Shown piece after piece: positions 27,187 through 36,754 of a DNA stretch of 64,000 nucleotides. A program made the translations under genes and the position numbers. Below the pieces are notes generated by a model. The model saw only the letters and a list, made by a program, of their open reading frames with translations, did not search any database and was not told the origin of the DNA. Position 1 is the first letter of the stretch, and each line of letters opens with the position of its first letter. The stretch comes from Pseudoduganella dura. GTDB lineage: Bacteria > Pseudomonadota > Gammaproteobacteria > Burkholderiales > Burkholderiaceae_D. The DNA is taken from contig NZ_WNWM01000002.1 in assembly GCF_009727155.1 (NCBI RefSeq), positions 558,001-622,000 of the forward strand. The letters are read 5' to 3'.

Positions 27187-28422
27187 ATGAACGCAAAATT
27201 TGAGGCGCACGTGCCGCCGCAACATCTGGACGCTGGCAATCCGGGGTCTTCCGGTATCGCAGGCAACAGCCGCGCCTCCTGGGGCGGCGTTTTTGCTTTA
27301 TCGCTCTCTGCGTTCGTGCTTGTCGCTTCCGAATTCATGCCGGTCAGCCTGCTGACCCAGGTCGCGACAGACCTGAGCGTGACTGAAGGCCAGGCCGGAC
27401 AGTCGATTGCCGTATCGGGGGTGTTCGCCCTGATGACGAGCCTGTTGATTTCGTCAGTGGCAAGGAGCCTTGACCGCAAGAAGTTGCTGTTGGGTTTGAC
27501 ACTACTGATGGTCATTGCCGGGACCATTGCAGCGTTCGCCCCAAGCTATACGGTATTCATGATTGGCCGTGCGTTCCTCGGTATTGCCATCGGCGGCTTC
27601 TGGTCGATGTCTGCCGCAGTCGCGATACGTCTTGTGTCAATTGACCAAGTGCCGAAAGCACTCGCTGTTGTCAACGGCGGCAATGCCCTTGCCACCGTGG
27701 TGGCAGCGCCGCTGGGCAGTTTTTTGGGCGCCATCGTTGGATGGCGCGGGGCATTCTTCTCCCTGATTCCGATTGCGATCATCGCCCTGGCCTGGAAGCT
27801 GATCAGTCTTCCAGCGATGCCTGCTGTGCCGGGTCGTCAACCAAACAGTCTCTTCAGTTTATTGAAGCGCAAACCGGTCGTGCTCGGCCTGGCGGCAGTG
27901 AGTGTGCTCTTCATGGGGCAATTCACCCTGTTTACTTATCTGCGCCCATTCCTTGAAGGTGTAACGCGCACGAGCGCGACGATGACGTCGGCGATGCTTC
28001 TCATCATCGGTATCGCTGGTTTCGTCGGAACGATCCTGATCGGCCGTGTATTGAAGGGCTACTTGTACCGGACCGTGGTCGTGATCCCGTTGACGATGGC
28101 AGCGATCGCACTTGCGCTGATCGCGTTCGGCGACTCCGTCGTGACGACTGGGGTGTTGCTCGGCCTATGGGGCCTGCTCGCGACCTCGGCGCCTGTCGGC
28201 TGGTGGACCTGGCTCGCTCGTACGCTGCCTGACGATGCCGAAGCAGGCGGCGGCTTGATGGTTGCTGTCGTGCAGCTCGCAATCGGCACCGGGGCCGCTG
28301 CCGGCGGCATCCTGTTCGATTGGTATGGTTATCGGGCGACATTCGGGGCGAGCGCATCCATCCTAGTGGTCGCGGCGGTTCTCGCTGTGTTGGCGGCACG
28401 GTCTGCCGACCGTTCTGCTTAG
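27187..28422 (+). CDS. MFS transporter, DHA1/NepI-like drug or nucleoside efflux
   Basis: A 411-residue protein with about 12 hydrophobic segments. The N-terminal EFMPVSLLTQVATDLSVTEG is the signature of the AraJ/NepI/YdhP branch of DHA1 exporters. The loop SVARSLDRKKLLLGL corresponds to the MFS A motif, and FMIGRAFLGIAIGGFWSM to the later helix 4-5 consensus. It lacks a long C-terminal tail. It precedes a cupin and a CMD-domain gene; the 136-base gap to the cupin gene leaves cotranscription open. Efflux of the compound handled by those proteins is plausible but unproven. Confidence 0.85.
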   Translation: MNAKFEAHVPPQHLDAGNPGSSGIAGNSRASWGGVFALSLSAFVLVASEFMPVSLLTQVATDLSVTEGQAGQSIAVSGVFALMTSLLISSVARSLDRKKLLLGLTLLMVIAGTIAAFAPSYTVFMIGRAFLGIAIGGFWSMSAAVAIRLVSIDQVPKALAVVNGGNALATVVAAPLGSFLGAIVGWRGAFFSLIPIAIIALAWKLISLPAMPAVPGRQPNSLFSLLKRKPVVLGLAAVSVLFMGQFTLFTYLRPFLEGVTRTSATMTSAMLLIIGIAGFVGTILIGRVLKGYLYRTVVVIPLTMAAIALALIAFGDSVVTTGVLLGLWGLLATSAPVGWWTWLARTLPDDAEAGGGLMVAVVQLAIGTGAAAGGILFDWYGYRATFGASASILVVAAVLAVLAARSADRSA

Positions 28423-28558
28423 GTATGTCGCACCAAGACGCCGAGATTCCGATCTGGATCAGCACTAGTCAATTTCTACGGAGCGAGTCCTTGGCGTCGT
28501 CAAGCATGGGGCGACGTTCCCCTTCTTTGCCACTTTCAATCACCACATCGGAGCAGAT

Positions 28559-29080
28559 ATGAAAACAACTGTCATGACAGCGTCACTCCTGCTGCTGAGC
28601 GCATCAGCATTTGCCCAAAGCACGGGTCCCACCGTTGCGCCGGGCAAGACGACAACAGCGAGTACCGGCGCAGCCGCGCAGGAAATGGTCATCGCACGAG
28701 CAGGAAGCCAGGCATCGTCCAAAGGGCCTGCACAGTATTTCACGGGGAGCGTCCGGGTCGATCCGCTGTTTGGTGCGAGGGCGCCATCGACGGCGGCCGG
28801 GGTGGCCGTTACGTTCGAACCGGGCGCGCGTTCGGCATGGCATACCCATCCCGCAGGCCAGGTGCTGATCGTCAGCGCAGGTGCTGGACGTGTACAGCAA
28901 TGGGGCGGCGCCGTGCAAGAGATTCGCCCTGGCGATGTCATCTGGACACCGCCGGGCGTCAAGCATTGGCACGGTGCGGCGGCAACCACTGGAATGACCC
29001 ACATCGCCATTCAGGAATCGCTTGGCGGCAAAAATGTCGAATGGATGGAAAAGGTCAGCGATGAACAATATCAACAATAA
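28559..29080 (+). CDS. Secreted cupin-domain protein
   Basis: A 173-residue protein with a signal peptide ([14 protein letters not shown]). The cupin core includes the metal-binding pattern [20 protein letters not shown] and, about 40 residues later, [17 protein letters not shown], giving the histidines and a glutamine/glutamate position of the germin fold. Exported single-domain cupins of this kind often pair with carboxymuconolactone decarboxylase-like proteins. Its 3' end overlaps the start of the CMD gene by 20 bases in another frame. Function is unknown beyond likely metal-dependent binding or catalysis. Confidence 0.8.
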   Translation: MKTTVMTASLLLLSASAFAQSTGPTVAPGKTTTASTGAAAQEMVIARAGSQASSKGPAQYFTGSVRVDPLFGARAPSTAAGVAVTFEPGARSAWHTHPAGQVLIVSAGAGRVQQWGGAVQEIRPGDVIWTPPGVKHWHGAAATTGMTHIAIQESLGGKNVEWMEKVSDEQYQQ

Positions 29081-29894
29081 ACGGACAGCATCCCGGATGA
29101 TGCGTGTCACCACAGCCCTGCTGTGTTGTGTACCGGGACTTGGACAGGCCGATCAGGCTGCCGCGCATGTGAAAACCCTGCCTGGCGGAACGGCGCCATC
29201 GGGAATGGGAGCAGCCGTACCGGCGCTCGAACATTACACGCACGATCTGCTGTTGGGCGATGTCTGGAAGCGCCCCGGCCTATCGCCGCGCGACCGCAGT
29301 ATCGTCACCCTTACGGTGCTGATCGCACGCGGCCAGTCGACCGAGCTGCCCTTCTATCTGCGCCGGGCGCTTGACAGTGGTGTGAAACCAGGCGAAGTTT
29401 CGGAAATTATCACGCACCTCGCGTTTTATGCAGGCTGGGCCAACGCGACCACAGCGACGCACGCCGCCGGGACAGTGTTTGCCGAGCGCGGCATCGGCGC
29501 CGACCAGCTGCCTGCCGCGAAGGTCCGCCATCTTCCACTCGACAAGCCGTCTGAGGAACAGCGCGCAGCGATGGTCGAGGAGAACTTCGGCAAGGTTGCG
29601 CCGGGTGTCGTCAAGTACACCACGGATGCGCTGTTTCGCGACTTGTGGCTGCGACCCGGCCTCGCACCGCGCGACCGCAGCATGGTGACCGTCAGCGCAC
29701 TGGTGGCAGGCGGTCAGTCGGCCCAGATCAACTTTCATCTCAATCGTGCGATGGACAGCGGATTGACCGAAAAAGAGGCGGGAGAGATTCTGACCCAGCT
29801 GGCGTTCTACGCAGGCTGGCCAAATGTGTTTTCCGCCATGGCGGTGTTCAAGGAAGTATTTGCACAGCGACCGCCTGCGGTCTCTGCCCGATAG
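29061..29894 (+). CDS. Tandem carboxymuconolactone-decarboxylase (CMD) domain protein
   Basis: A 277-residue protein; the ATG at 29061 lies inside the cupin gene. A hydrophobic N terminus ([18 protein letters not shown]) suggests export. Two CMD domains follow: [20 protein letters not shown] with [12 protein letters not shown], and [20 protein letters not shown] with [12 protein letters not shown]. The repeats are alike, so the protein mimics a CMD dimer. Neither half shows the C-x2-C pair of AhpD-type proteins, so it is more likely a lyase-like or structural CMD. The overlap with the cupin gene implies coupled translation. Confidence 0.8.
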   Translation: MNNINNKRTASRMMRVTTALLCCVPGLGQADQAAAHVKTLPGGTAPSGMGAAVPALEHYTHDLLLGDVWKRPGLSPRDRSIVTLTVLIARGQSTELPFYLRRALDSGVKPGEVSEIITHLAFYAGWANATTATHAAGTVFAERGIGADQLPAAKVRHLPLDKPSEEQRAAMVEENFGKVAPGVVKYTTDALFRDLWLRPGLAPRDRSMVTVSALVAGGQSAQINFHLNRAMDSGLTEKEAGEILTQLAFYAGWPNVFSAMAVFKEVFAQRPPAVSAR

Positions 29895-29902
29895 GCTGTG
29901 GC

Positions 29903-30889
29903 TCAGCGCCTGACGTCCTCGAACTGGTGTTCTGTTCGTGGAAGGTCAGGCTGCCGCCGCGCGCGCGAAGGCAAGCGCTTGTCGGAGATACGGTCACCCC
30001 CCGCATGCCTGATGGTGTCGATGATGAGGCCAAGCGCACGTGAAGAGTGCCTTCGGCTTGGATAATACGCGTGCAGGCCGGGAAACGTGGGACACCAATC
30101 CTGCATGACCGAAACAAGCCGGCCATCGGCCAGATAGGGTGCCGCCAGGTCTTCCGTAAGAAAAGCCAGGCCGCAGCCGCTGACGGCAGCATTTGCCATG
30201 TGGTAGCCGTTGGTAAAAACGGCCTGCCCATGCACTCTGAGATCGATAGGTTTGCCGTCTTTTTCCAGCTCCCAGGCATATATTCCGCCACTACTGGCAA
30301 GGCGCAAGGTAATGCAATTGTGTCTAAGGAGATCCTGAGCTGTCGCTGGCTTTGTATGCCATTCAAAGTAGCCCGGCGAACCGACGATGACCGTTTGGAC
30401 GTCCGGTGTCAGCCTCACTGCGATCATGTCCTTTTCAACCTGGTCGCCATAGCGCACACCGATGTCGAAGCGGTCTGCCGCAATATCGAGCATCCGGTAA
30501 TCCGCATTGAATTCAACGTGCAGATCGGGATACTTCGGCAAAATTGGCGCCAAGCGTGGCCATAGGACCGTGTCGATCACGCTGTCGATCGCCGTGATTC
30601 TGATGTTTCCCGCAGGGGTTTCACTCAAGTCGCTGATTGCGGCGAGTTCAGCCTCGATCTCCTCCAGGCGGGGTGCGACGTTCTGCAGCAGTCGCTCTCC
30701 AGCTTCGGTGGGGGAGACGCTGCGGGTGGTTCGGGTAAGCAAACGCACGCCCAGTCGCGCCTCAAGAGAACGAACTATGTGGCTGAGTGCAGACTGCGTC
30801 AAGCCGAGTTTCGCAGCCGCTCGTGTAAAGCTGCGTTCGCGTGCAACTGCGATGAAAACGACGATATCGTTAATATTTTCACGAGCCAC
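29903..30889 (-). CDS. LysR-family transcriptional regulator
   Basis: A 328-residue protein. A GTG at 30889 is chosen because AAGGA lies eight bases upstream and the product then starts VARENINDIVVFIAVARERS, the usual start of this subgroup; the longer reading adds 32 unrelated residues. The helix-turn-helix reads AAKLGLTQSALSHIVRSLEA, followed by the standard LLTRTTRSVSPTEAGERLL linker and an effector domain. It is convergent with the cupin/CMD pair, nine bases apart. Close relatives typically control nearby SDR, cupin or CMD genes, so regulation of this neighbourhood is likely but inferred. Confidence 0.85.
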   Translation of the reverse strand: MARENINDIVVFIAVARERSFTRAAAKLGLTQSALSHIVRSLEARLGVRLLTRTTRSVSPTEAGERLLQNVAPRLEEIEAELAAISDLSETPAGNIRITAIDSVIDTVLWPRLAPILPKYPDLHVEFNADYRMLDIAADRFDIGVRYGDQVEKDMIAVRLTPDVQTVIVGSPGYFEWHTKPATAQDLLRHNCITLRLASSGGIYAWELEKDGKPIDLRVHGQAVFTNGYHMANAAVSGCGLAFLTEDLAAPYLADGRLVSVMQDWCPTFPGLHAYYPSRRHSSRALGLIIDTIRHAGGDRISDKRLPSRARRQPDLPRTEHQFEDVRR

Positions 30890-31087
30890 TAGGGTGATCC
30901 TTGGATGGACATTTTTTCGGACGCAGGTGATGTTGTGATTGCAAGATTGACGCAGCATATCAGGTACTTGTGCGAGTACAGGCAATACAACGGTGAGATA
31001 ACTCTACAATTACCTTGCTGCGGTCATGAAGTATGCTAGATCGGGCATGGGAAAGGCGCCAAGATGCGTAACGTCCAAGGACACTGA

Positions 31088-31666
31088 GAGCCTGTCAGAT
31101 TTTCTGTGTGAAACGGGGTCATGAAATAATGCCGAAAGAACTATTCCATGACCGAAGTGATGACCACCAAGAAGCCGAAGAAACAGAAAGCAGCATATCC
31201 ATTCCCCGTCGAGTTGATCGACCAGTTGCTTGCTCAAGTTGAGAACAAGGACGCTGCAGTCAACGCCGAGGCGGCCGAAGCTGCGCTGGACGCGTTCGCG
31301 GCCGGTCCATGGGGCATCAAATTCCCCACTGTGGCAGCTATGTGGCGACGCCAGTGGCAGCAGGTGATCCCGTTCTTCGCATACCCGCCAGAGGTGCGCA
31401 AAATCCATCTACACCACAAATGCCATTGAGAGCCTGCATATGCGCCTTCGGAAGATCGTCAAGAACCGCGGTCATTTTCCGAGCGACGACGCCGCGACCA
31501 AACTGCTATTCCTGGCCTTGCGAAATATTGAGAAAGACTGGAAGATGGCGCCGCGTACCTGGAAGCTCGCTGCCAATCAGTTCGCCATCATGTTCGGCGA
31601 GCGATTCACCAACGCGATTACCTAACTACGAAATCTGGCCCTGCACACATAATTTCTGACAGGTCC
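31088..31666 (+). mobile_element. Internally deleted IS256-family element
   Basis: Terminal inverted repeats are visible: GAGCCTGTCAGATTTTCTGTG at the left (31088) and, read on the minus strand from 31666, GGACCTGTCAGAAATTATGTG, matching at about 18 of 23 positions. Inside, an N-terminal transposase piece (YPFPVELIDQLLAQVENKDA, from 31196) is fused in frame to the C-terminal region (AMWRRQWQQVIPFFAYPPEV, near 31345). A frameshift follows near 31410, after which MRLRKIVKNRGHFPSDDAAT resumes to NQFAIMFGERF, ending at 31624. A full IS256 element is about 1.3 kb, so more than half, including the catalytic DDE core, is lost. No target-site duplication was identified. Confidence 0.85.
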
Positions 31667-31834
31667 AACCAGAACGGCCCCCGCGACTCGATCGCAGGTC
31701 GGTTGGAGTGTCGACATCAACAAAATCCGACAAAAAAGTTGCCGGGTGACTTTTTCAACACAATAGGCCAGAAGCAGACCTCCGCTGACGAATGCCCCAA
31801 TCACAGCACGACCACAACGAAAGCACAATAGACA

Positions 31835-32236
31835 ATGAGCTTGTCATTTCACATTGACTTCAACGGCGAGTGCGAAGAGGCATTTAGCTTCTATGCAGCG
31901 TGCCTCGGGGGGAGGATTGGTACGATGCTCAAGATCGCAGACTCACCGATCCCGGCATCGACGACTCGTCCGGGACGCCACATCGTTCATGCGAATATCT
32001 GTATCGATGGGGTTGAGCTGGCCGGTGCCGATGTTGAAGCACACAACTACAGAAGGCCGACGGGCTTCTATGTGTTGCTCGGTGTCGATTCGGAAGAAAA
32101 GGTCGATTCTTATTTCAGTGCGCTACAGACCAATGGGCAGGTAATCCTGGCGCCGCAGCAGACTTTCTGGTCTTCCCGCTATGCCATTGTGATCGACAGG
32201 TTTGGCGTACCTTGGAAGATCAATCGCGGAACGTGA
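31835..32236 (+). CDS. VOC-family (PhnB/glyoxalase-like) protein
   Basis: A 133-residue protein. SLSFHIDFNGECEEAFSFYA is the PhnB-type start (F-x-G-x-CEEA-x-x-FY), followed by ANICIDGVELAGADV and the closing YAIVIDRFGVPWKIN of the vicinal-oxygen-chelate fold. PhnB-like members are often annotated as 3-demethylubiquinone methyltransferase-like, without demonstrated activity. It stands alone downstream of the IS256 remnant. Its substrate and role are unknown. Confidence 0.8.
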   Translation: MSLSFHIDFNGECEEAFSFYAACLGGRIGTMLKIADSPIPASTTRPGRHIVHANICIDGVELAGADVEAHNYRRPTGFYVLLGVDSEEKVDSYFSALQTNGQVILAPQQTFWSSRYAIVIDRFGVPWKINRGT

Positions 32237-32436
32237 CAAGGTCCGCTTTGGGGGCCAAACCGGCCACTGGCGAAAGGCAGCGATCAGCCCGCCAATCGAC
32301 GCCAGGCGATCCGGCGCTTCGCAAACGTCATATTCGCTTCATCCTGCTCGACCATCATCTGCCGGCCCCCGAAGGCACACTGCGCACGTGCCCTGGATCT
32401 GGAAAGTCCAGGTGCCAGGGCGCGCCCTCGATCGGG

Positions 32437-33639
32437 TCAGGCGGCGGGAGACAATGCCGCCAGTGGTTCCGGCTCCGGTACCGGGCTGGAGTGCGCGGCG
32501 ATCCAGTCGCTCAATTCACGCCCGAAGACGCGCAGGCGCGCTGTCTCGACCTGGCGGCGTTTGTATGCATCGTGACTGGACGGCCCGGTCATGCTGCGCT
32601 GGTGGCTTTCCTTGTCCATCAACTGCAGTTCATAGTCGAAGAAAAAGCCAACGTCATAATCCTGGCCCGCCGTTTCAGGATAGCCCTGCTCGGCCTGCAG
32701 ATGGATCATCTTGCGCACCGTGACCTGGATGCTGCTGAAATCGGCCCCGCTGTGGGGATTGTCGGCGCGCGTCTGGCGCCTGGCGACGGCCAGGAGCTCC
32801 GCGTCCATCTTTTGTAGCAGCTCGGTCGGATACTCGTGGCTGCGTTCCAGCATGCAGCGGTATTTCACGAAGATTTCCTTGGCCGCTTCCAGATCGAGCA
32901 AGGTATTGCGGGTGCGATTGGGCTCGATATTGGTGATGGACAGGATGTGCGCGCGCTGCAGGGTTTCCAGCGCCAGCAGGCATTCGAAGCGGGTGCCGAA
33001 GACGAGGCGCACGCCCAGGTGGTCGTAGATATCCTGCGCCAGATAAGCCGCCTTTTGCAGCAGCTTGAGCAGGATGCTGTTGCGCCCCTTGTTGCGCTTG
33101 CGTTCGAGATGGTGCAGGGGCAGGCACAGCTCGCCGTTGGACAGGAAAAAATGGCCCTCGTCGTCTTCGTGGATGACTTCGTCAAGCGTGGCAAACACCT
33201 GATCGCGGATCGTATTGAAGTGGCGCAGCTCCAGGTTGTTGTCGATGTAGAAAATCGCATGCATCACCTTGAGGATGGCGCAAGACCACATGCGCCGCTC
33301 GCATTGTTGCTGCGCCTGGTGGGACGCGTGGACGAGCAGCTGGACCGGATCGCCGGGCTCCAGCACGTCGCGCGGAATGAGCTTTTCCTGGCCCGGCTGC
33401 AGGAACGTGCCGATGATGAAATCGACGGCCTCGCGGTGGCCGTTCCGGATGATTTCGCGGGCGGCCGGCTGGTCCAGGTCGTAGCCGTATTCGCGCACGA
33501 ATTCGCGCGCATCGTGCAGGTTGCGCAGGGCAAGCGCGCCGAGGTCGATCGCCGAGCGTCCGCTGGTCATGGCCCCGAGGTAGCCCCAATTTAACGAGAA
33601 TTTGCGCTTGGTCTCGAGCGTGGGCCGAAATTCGCTCAT
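32437..33639 (-). CDS. Conserved protein of unknown function (TIGR04552-like)
   Basis: A 400-residue protein; the ATG at 33639 (MSEFRPTLETKRKFSLNWGY) is chosen with AAGG upstream. It is rich in charged helices and ends in a proline/alanine tail. From memory it resembles the poorly characterised TIGR04552 group. The segment GADFSSIQVTVRKMIHL is reminiscent of the Y-x-SIH strand of RelA/SpoT synthetases, but no synthetase active site could be confirmed. Conserved blocks include DDEGHFFLSNGELCLPLHHL and FGTRFECLLALETLQRAHIL. It is divergent from the arsenic operon, separated by 353 bases. No function is assigned. Confidence 0.7.
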   Translation of the reverse strand: MSEFRPTLETKRKFSLNWGYLGAMTSGRSAIDLGALALRNLHDAREFVREYGYDLDQPAAREIIRNGHREAVDFIIGTFLQPGQEKLIPRDVLEPGDPVQLLVHASHQAQQQCERRMWSCAILKVMHAIFYIDNNLELRHFNTIRDQVFATLDEVIHEDDEGHFFLSNGELCLPLHHLERKRNKGRNSILLKLLQKAAYLAQDIYDHLGVRLVFGTRFECLLALETLQRAHILSITNIEPNRTRNTLLDLEAAKEIFVKYRCMLERSHEYPTELLQKMDAELLAVARRQTRADNPHSGADFSSIQVTVRKMIHLQAEQGYPETAGQDYDVGFFFDYELQLMDKESHQRSMTGPSSHDAYKRRQVETARLRVFGRELSDWIAAHSSPVPEPEPLAALSPAA

Positions 33640-33938
33640 GTCTGTTGCCTTGATTTGCTTTGCTCGGACCAGTATCCAATTGTTCGGTGTTGAGGTCAAT
33701 TAATATTCGATGCATACAGGCATCAATTCTCCTTCAGGCCACAGGCTTTCGGGCGGCGTGGCCAGGATTGCATGGGCAGTGGGACCCAGCAACCGCCTTG
33801 GTCATGGACATCACGGCAAGCTTACTCAATGTCCGTTGTGTGTGGCACCTGCCGGTCGCGATAGTCCGTTAGTTTTTACCGTGGCAACATGTTATCGACC
33901 GGCACGCTATCAACAACACCGCAATAGTGCGATAAACG

Positions 33939-33978
33939 TTGAAATATCGTACCGATTGCCGTACCATATTTCCATAAT
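33939..33978 (+). promoter_or_regulatory. arsRBCH promoter with ArsR-type operator dyad
   Basis: GAAATATCGTAC (33941-33952) and GTACCATATTTC (33961-33972) form an inverted repeat with one mismatch in 12 and an 8-base centre. A TTGAAA (33939-33944) and TACCAT (33962-33967) pair spaced by 17 bases gives a plausible sigma-70 promoter, overlapped by the dyad. It lies 20 bases before arsR, the usual position for autorepression. The remaining part of 33640-33992 shows no gene. Confidence 0.7.
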
Positions 33979-33992
33979 TTTCGAATCATCGA

Positions 33993-34331
33993 ATGGACAG
34001 CACCATGCAAACGAAAGAAGTTTTGGCGGCGCTGGCGGCGCTGGCCCAGGAAAGCCGCCTGGCGGTGTTCCGGCTGCTGGTGCAGGCCGGCCCGGAGGGC
34101 ATGGCGGCCAGCAGGATCGCCGCCACGCTCGATATCGCACCCTCGTCGCTGTCGTTTCACCTGAAGGAGCTCACGCACGCGGGCTTGCTGGCGTCCCGGC
34201 AGGACGGCCGCTTCGTGATCTACTCGGCGGACATCGGGGCAATGAACGGCCTCATCGGTTTCCTCACCGAGAACTGCTGCGGCGGCGTGCCATGCGGCGC
34301 GGGCAAGCCAGCCGGGGCGAACGCGTGCTGA
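33993..34331 (+). CDS. arsR: ArsR-family arsenite-responsive repressor
   Basis: A 112-residue winged-helix repressor (an ATG at 34005 is an alternative start). [20 protein letters not shown] and the recognition region [20 protein letters not shown] are typical. The helix-3 cysteines of the E. coli type (C-V-C) are absent. Instead the C terminus has [11 protein letters not shown], with cysteines near residues 95, 96 and 101, like the C-terminal As(III) site described for Acidithiobacillus ferrooxidans ArsR. It is the first gene of arsRBCH and overlaps arsB by seven bases. Confidence 0.92.
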   Translation: MDSTMQTKEVLAALAALAQESRLAVFRLLVQAGPEGMAASRIAATLDIAPSSLSFHLKELTHAGLLASRQDGRFVIYSADIGAMNGLIGFLTENCCGGVPCGAGKPAGANAC

Positions 34332-35605
34332 CCGCCTTCCTGATCTTCGCCGCTACCCTCGTCCTCGTCATCTGGCAGCCACGCGGGCTGGGCATCGGCT
34401 GGAGCGCCGCGGCCGGCGCCCTCGTCGCGCTGCTGGCCGGCGTCATCGACGTCGGCGACATCCCCGTCGTGTGGCACATCGTCTGGAATGCGACGGGTGC
34501 GTTTGTCGCCGTGATCGTCATCAGCCTGTTGCTGGACAAGGCCGGCTTCTTCGAATGGGCGGCGCTGCACGTGGCGCGCTGGGGCAAGGGCAACGGCAGG
34601 CGCCTGTTCGCGATGCTGGTGCTGCTTGGCGCAGCCGTCGCGGCGGTGTTCGCCAACGACGGCGCGGCCCTGATCCTGACCCCGATCGTGATCGCCATGC
34701 TGCGCGCGCTGCGCTTCGACGCCCGCTCCACGCTGGCGTTCGTGATGGCCGCCGGCTTCATCGCCGATACGGCCAGCCTGCCGCTGGTGGTGTCGAACCT
34801 GGTCAACATCGTCTCGGCCGATTATTTCGATATCGGCTTCGCCCGCTACGCGGCCGTGATGGTACCGGTCAACTTCGTCTCTGTCGCGGCCACGCTGTGC
34901 GGTCTGCTGCTGTTCTTCCGCAAGGACATCCCTGCCGACTACGACCTGGCGCAACTCAAGCGCCCTCAAGAAGCCATTCACGACCGCGCCACGTTCGTCA
35001 CCGGCTGGTGGGTGCTCGGCTTGCTGCTGATCGGCTTTTTCTGGCTCGAATCACTGGGCGTGCCGATCAGCGCGGTCGCGGCGGTCGGCGCCGCGTTGCT
35101 GCTGATCGTGGCGGCGCGTGGTCACAAGATCCCGACCCGCGAAGTGCTGCGCGGCGCGCCGTGGCAAGTGGTCGTTTTCTCGCTTGGCATGTACCTCGTC
35201 GTGTACGGGCTGCGCAATGCCGGGCTGACCGATTACCTGACCACCCTGCTGAACCGCTGCGCCGAACATGGCGTCTGGGGCGCCGCGCTCGGCACCGGCT
35301 TCATCACGGCGATCCTGTCGTCCATCATGAACAACATGCCCACCGTTCTGATCGGCGCGCTGTCGATCGATGCCACGACCACCCAGGGCGTGGTGCGCGA
35401 GGCGATGGTGTATGCCAACGTGATCGGCAGCGACCTGGGCCCGAAGATCACGCCGATCGGCAGCCTGGCCACGCTGCTGTGGCTGCACGTTCTGGACAGC
35501 AAAGGCATCCACATTTCGTGGGGCTACTACTTCCGCACCGGCATCGTGCTCACGCTGCCGGTGCTGTTCGTTACCCTGGCCGCGCTGGCCATCCGCTTAG
35601 CTTAG
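34325..35605 (+). CDS. arsB: Arsenite efflux permease
   Basis: A 426-residue integral membrane protein with about 12 hydrophobic segments. The GTG at 34325 overlaps the arsR stop and gives the family start [20 protein letters not shown]; an ATG at 34292 is an alternative. [20 protein letters not shown] and [15 protein letters not shown] are conserved ArsB loops, and [17 protein letters not shown] is near the C terminus. It extrudes As(III) and Sb(III), driven by proton motive force. No arsA is present, so it works as a stand-alone pump. Confidence 0.93.
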   Translation: MLTAFLIFAATLVLVIWQPRGLGIGWSAAAGALVALLAGVIDVGDIPVVWHIVWNATGAFVAVIVISLLLDKAGFFEWAALHVARWGKGNGRRLFAMLVLLGAAVAAVFANDGAALILTPIVIAMLRALRFDARSTLAFVMAAGFIADTASLPLVVSNLVNIVSADYFDIGFARYAAVMVPVNFVSVAATLCGLLLFFRKDIPADYDLAQLKRPQEAIHDRATFVTGWWVLGLLLIGFFWLESLGVPISAVAAVGAALLLIVAARGHKIPTREVLRGAPWQVVVFSLGMYLVVYGLRNAGLTDYLTTLLNRCAEHGVWGAALGTGFITAILSSIMNNMPTVLIGALSIDATTTQGVVREAMVYANVIGSDLGPKITPIGSLATLLWLHVLDSKGIHISWGYYFRTGIVLTLPVLFVTLAALAIRLA

Positions 35606-35613
35606 GAGACATC

Positions 35614-36042
35614 ATGAGCGTCACCATCTACCACAACCCCGCCTGCGGCACGTCCCGCAACACGCTGGCCCTGATCCGCAATGCCGGCATCGAGCCGGTC
35701 GTCATCGAATACCTGCGGGACCCGCCGGAACGCGCGACACTGGCCGAACTGATCGCAAAGGCGGGGCTGACCGTCCGGGAGGCGATCCGCCAGAAAGATA
35801 CGCCCTACCTGGAACTGGGCCTGGACGATCCTGGCGTGACGGACGGCCAGCTGCTCGAGGCGATGCTGGCCCACCCGATCCTGATCAACCGTCCGTTCGT
35901 CGCGGCGCCCGAAGGCGTGCGGCTGTGCCGCCCGTCCGAACTGGTGCTCGACATCCTGCCGGCGCCGCAACGCGGCGCGTTCACGAAGGAAGACGGCGAA
36001 CAGGTCATCGACGAACAGGGACGGCGCATCGACCATGGATAA
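35614..36042 (+). CDS. arsC: Arsenate reductase, glutaredoxin-coupled
   Basis: A 142-residue protein starting [20 protein letters not shown], with the catalytic cysteine in ACGTSRN as in plasmid R773-type ArsC. The arginines that bind arsenate are visible in [20 protein letters not shown] and LCRPSE. It reduces arsenate to arsenite with glutathione and glutaredoxin for export by ArsB. An AGGAGAC ribosome-binding site precedes the start. It follows arsB by eight bases and overlaps arsH by eight bases. Confidence 0.93.
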   Translation: MSVTIYHNPACGTSRNTLALIRNAGIEPVVIEYLRDPPERATLAELIAKAGLTVREAIRQKDTPYLELGLDDPGVTDGQLLEAMLAHPILINRPFVAAPEGVRLCRPSELVLDILPAPQRGAFTKEDGEQVIDEQGRRIDHG

Positions 36043-36751
36043 GATCGCGAACCTGCCCAACCTGCGCGCCGCCCAGCTCGACATGCCGGCCATGCACAAG
36101 CTCGAACCGGCGGGCGGCATGGACCACCCGCCCCGCTTCCTGCTGCTGTACGGGTCGCTGCGCGAGCGCTCGTTCAGCCGCCTGTTGATCGAAGAAGCGG
36201 CGCGCATCCTCGAACATTTCGGCGGCGAGGTGAAAATCTTCGATCCGACCGAACTGCCGATGGCCGGCAGCGTGCCGGAAGACCATCCGAAAGTGGTGGA
36301 ACTGCGCGAGCTGTGCCTGTGGTCCGAGGGACACGTGTGGTGCAGCCCGGAGCGGCACGGCGCCGTCACGGCCGTGATGAAAAACCAGATCGACTGGATC
36401 CCGCTGGAACAGGGCGCGCTGCGCCCGAGCCAGGGCCGCACGCTGGCGGTGATGCAGGTGTGCGGCGGCTCGCAGTCGTTCAACGTCGTCAACACGCTGC
36501 GCCTGCTGGGCCGCTGGATGCGCATGTTCACGATACCGAACCAGTCGTCGGTGCCGATGGCCTACAAGGAGTTCGACGACGACGGCCGCATGCGGCCGTC
36601 GGCCTACTACGACCGCGTGGTGGATGTGATGGAGGAGCTGTTCAAGATCACGCTGCTGATGCGGGGCCGTACCGGGTACCTGACGGACCGGTACAGCGAA
36701 CGCAGCGAACGGGCGATGAAGGCGATCGACCGGCAGATCGAAAAAATCTGA
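36035..36751 (+). CDS. arsH: Organoarsenical oxidase / NADPH-FMN oxidoreductase
   Basis: A 238-residue flavodoxin-like protein. [17 protein letters not shown] is the FMN-phosphate loop, and [20 protein letters not shown] and [16 protein letters not shown] are diagnostic ArsH segments. The family oxidises trivalent methylated arsenicals to less toxic pentavalent forms and reduces quinones with NADPH. It closes the arsRBCH operon. It is convergent with corA, with only three bases between the stops, and no terminator hairpin was found there. Confidence 0.93.
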   Translation: MDKIANLPNLRAAQLDMPAMHKLEPAGGMDHPPRFLLLYGSLRERSFSRLLIEEAARILEHFGGEVKIFDPTELPMAGSVPEDHPKVVELRELCLWSEGHVWCSPERHGAVTAVMKNQIDWIPLEQGALRPSQGRTLAVMQVCGGSQSFNVVNTLRLLGRWMRMFTIPNQSSVPMAYKEFDDDGRMRPSAYYDRVVDVMEELFKITLLMRGRTGYLTDRYSERSERAMKAIDRQIEKI

Positions 36752-36754
36752 TCC

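Noticed and set aside
31148..31429. A 93-codon stand-alone gene
   Set aside because: It is the fused N- and C-terminal remnant of an IS256 transposase and runs into a frameshift.
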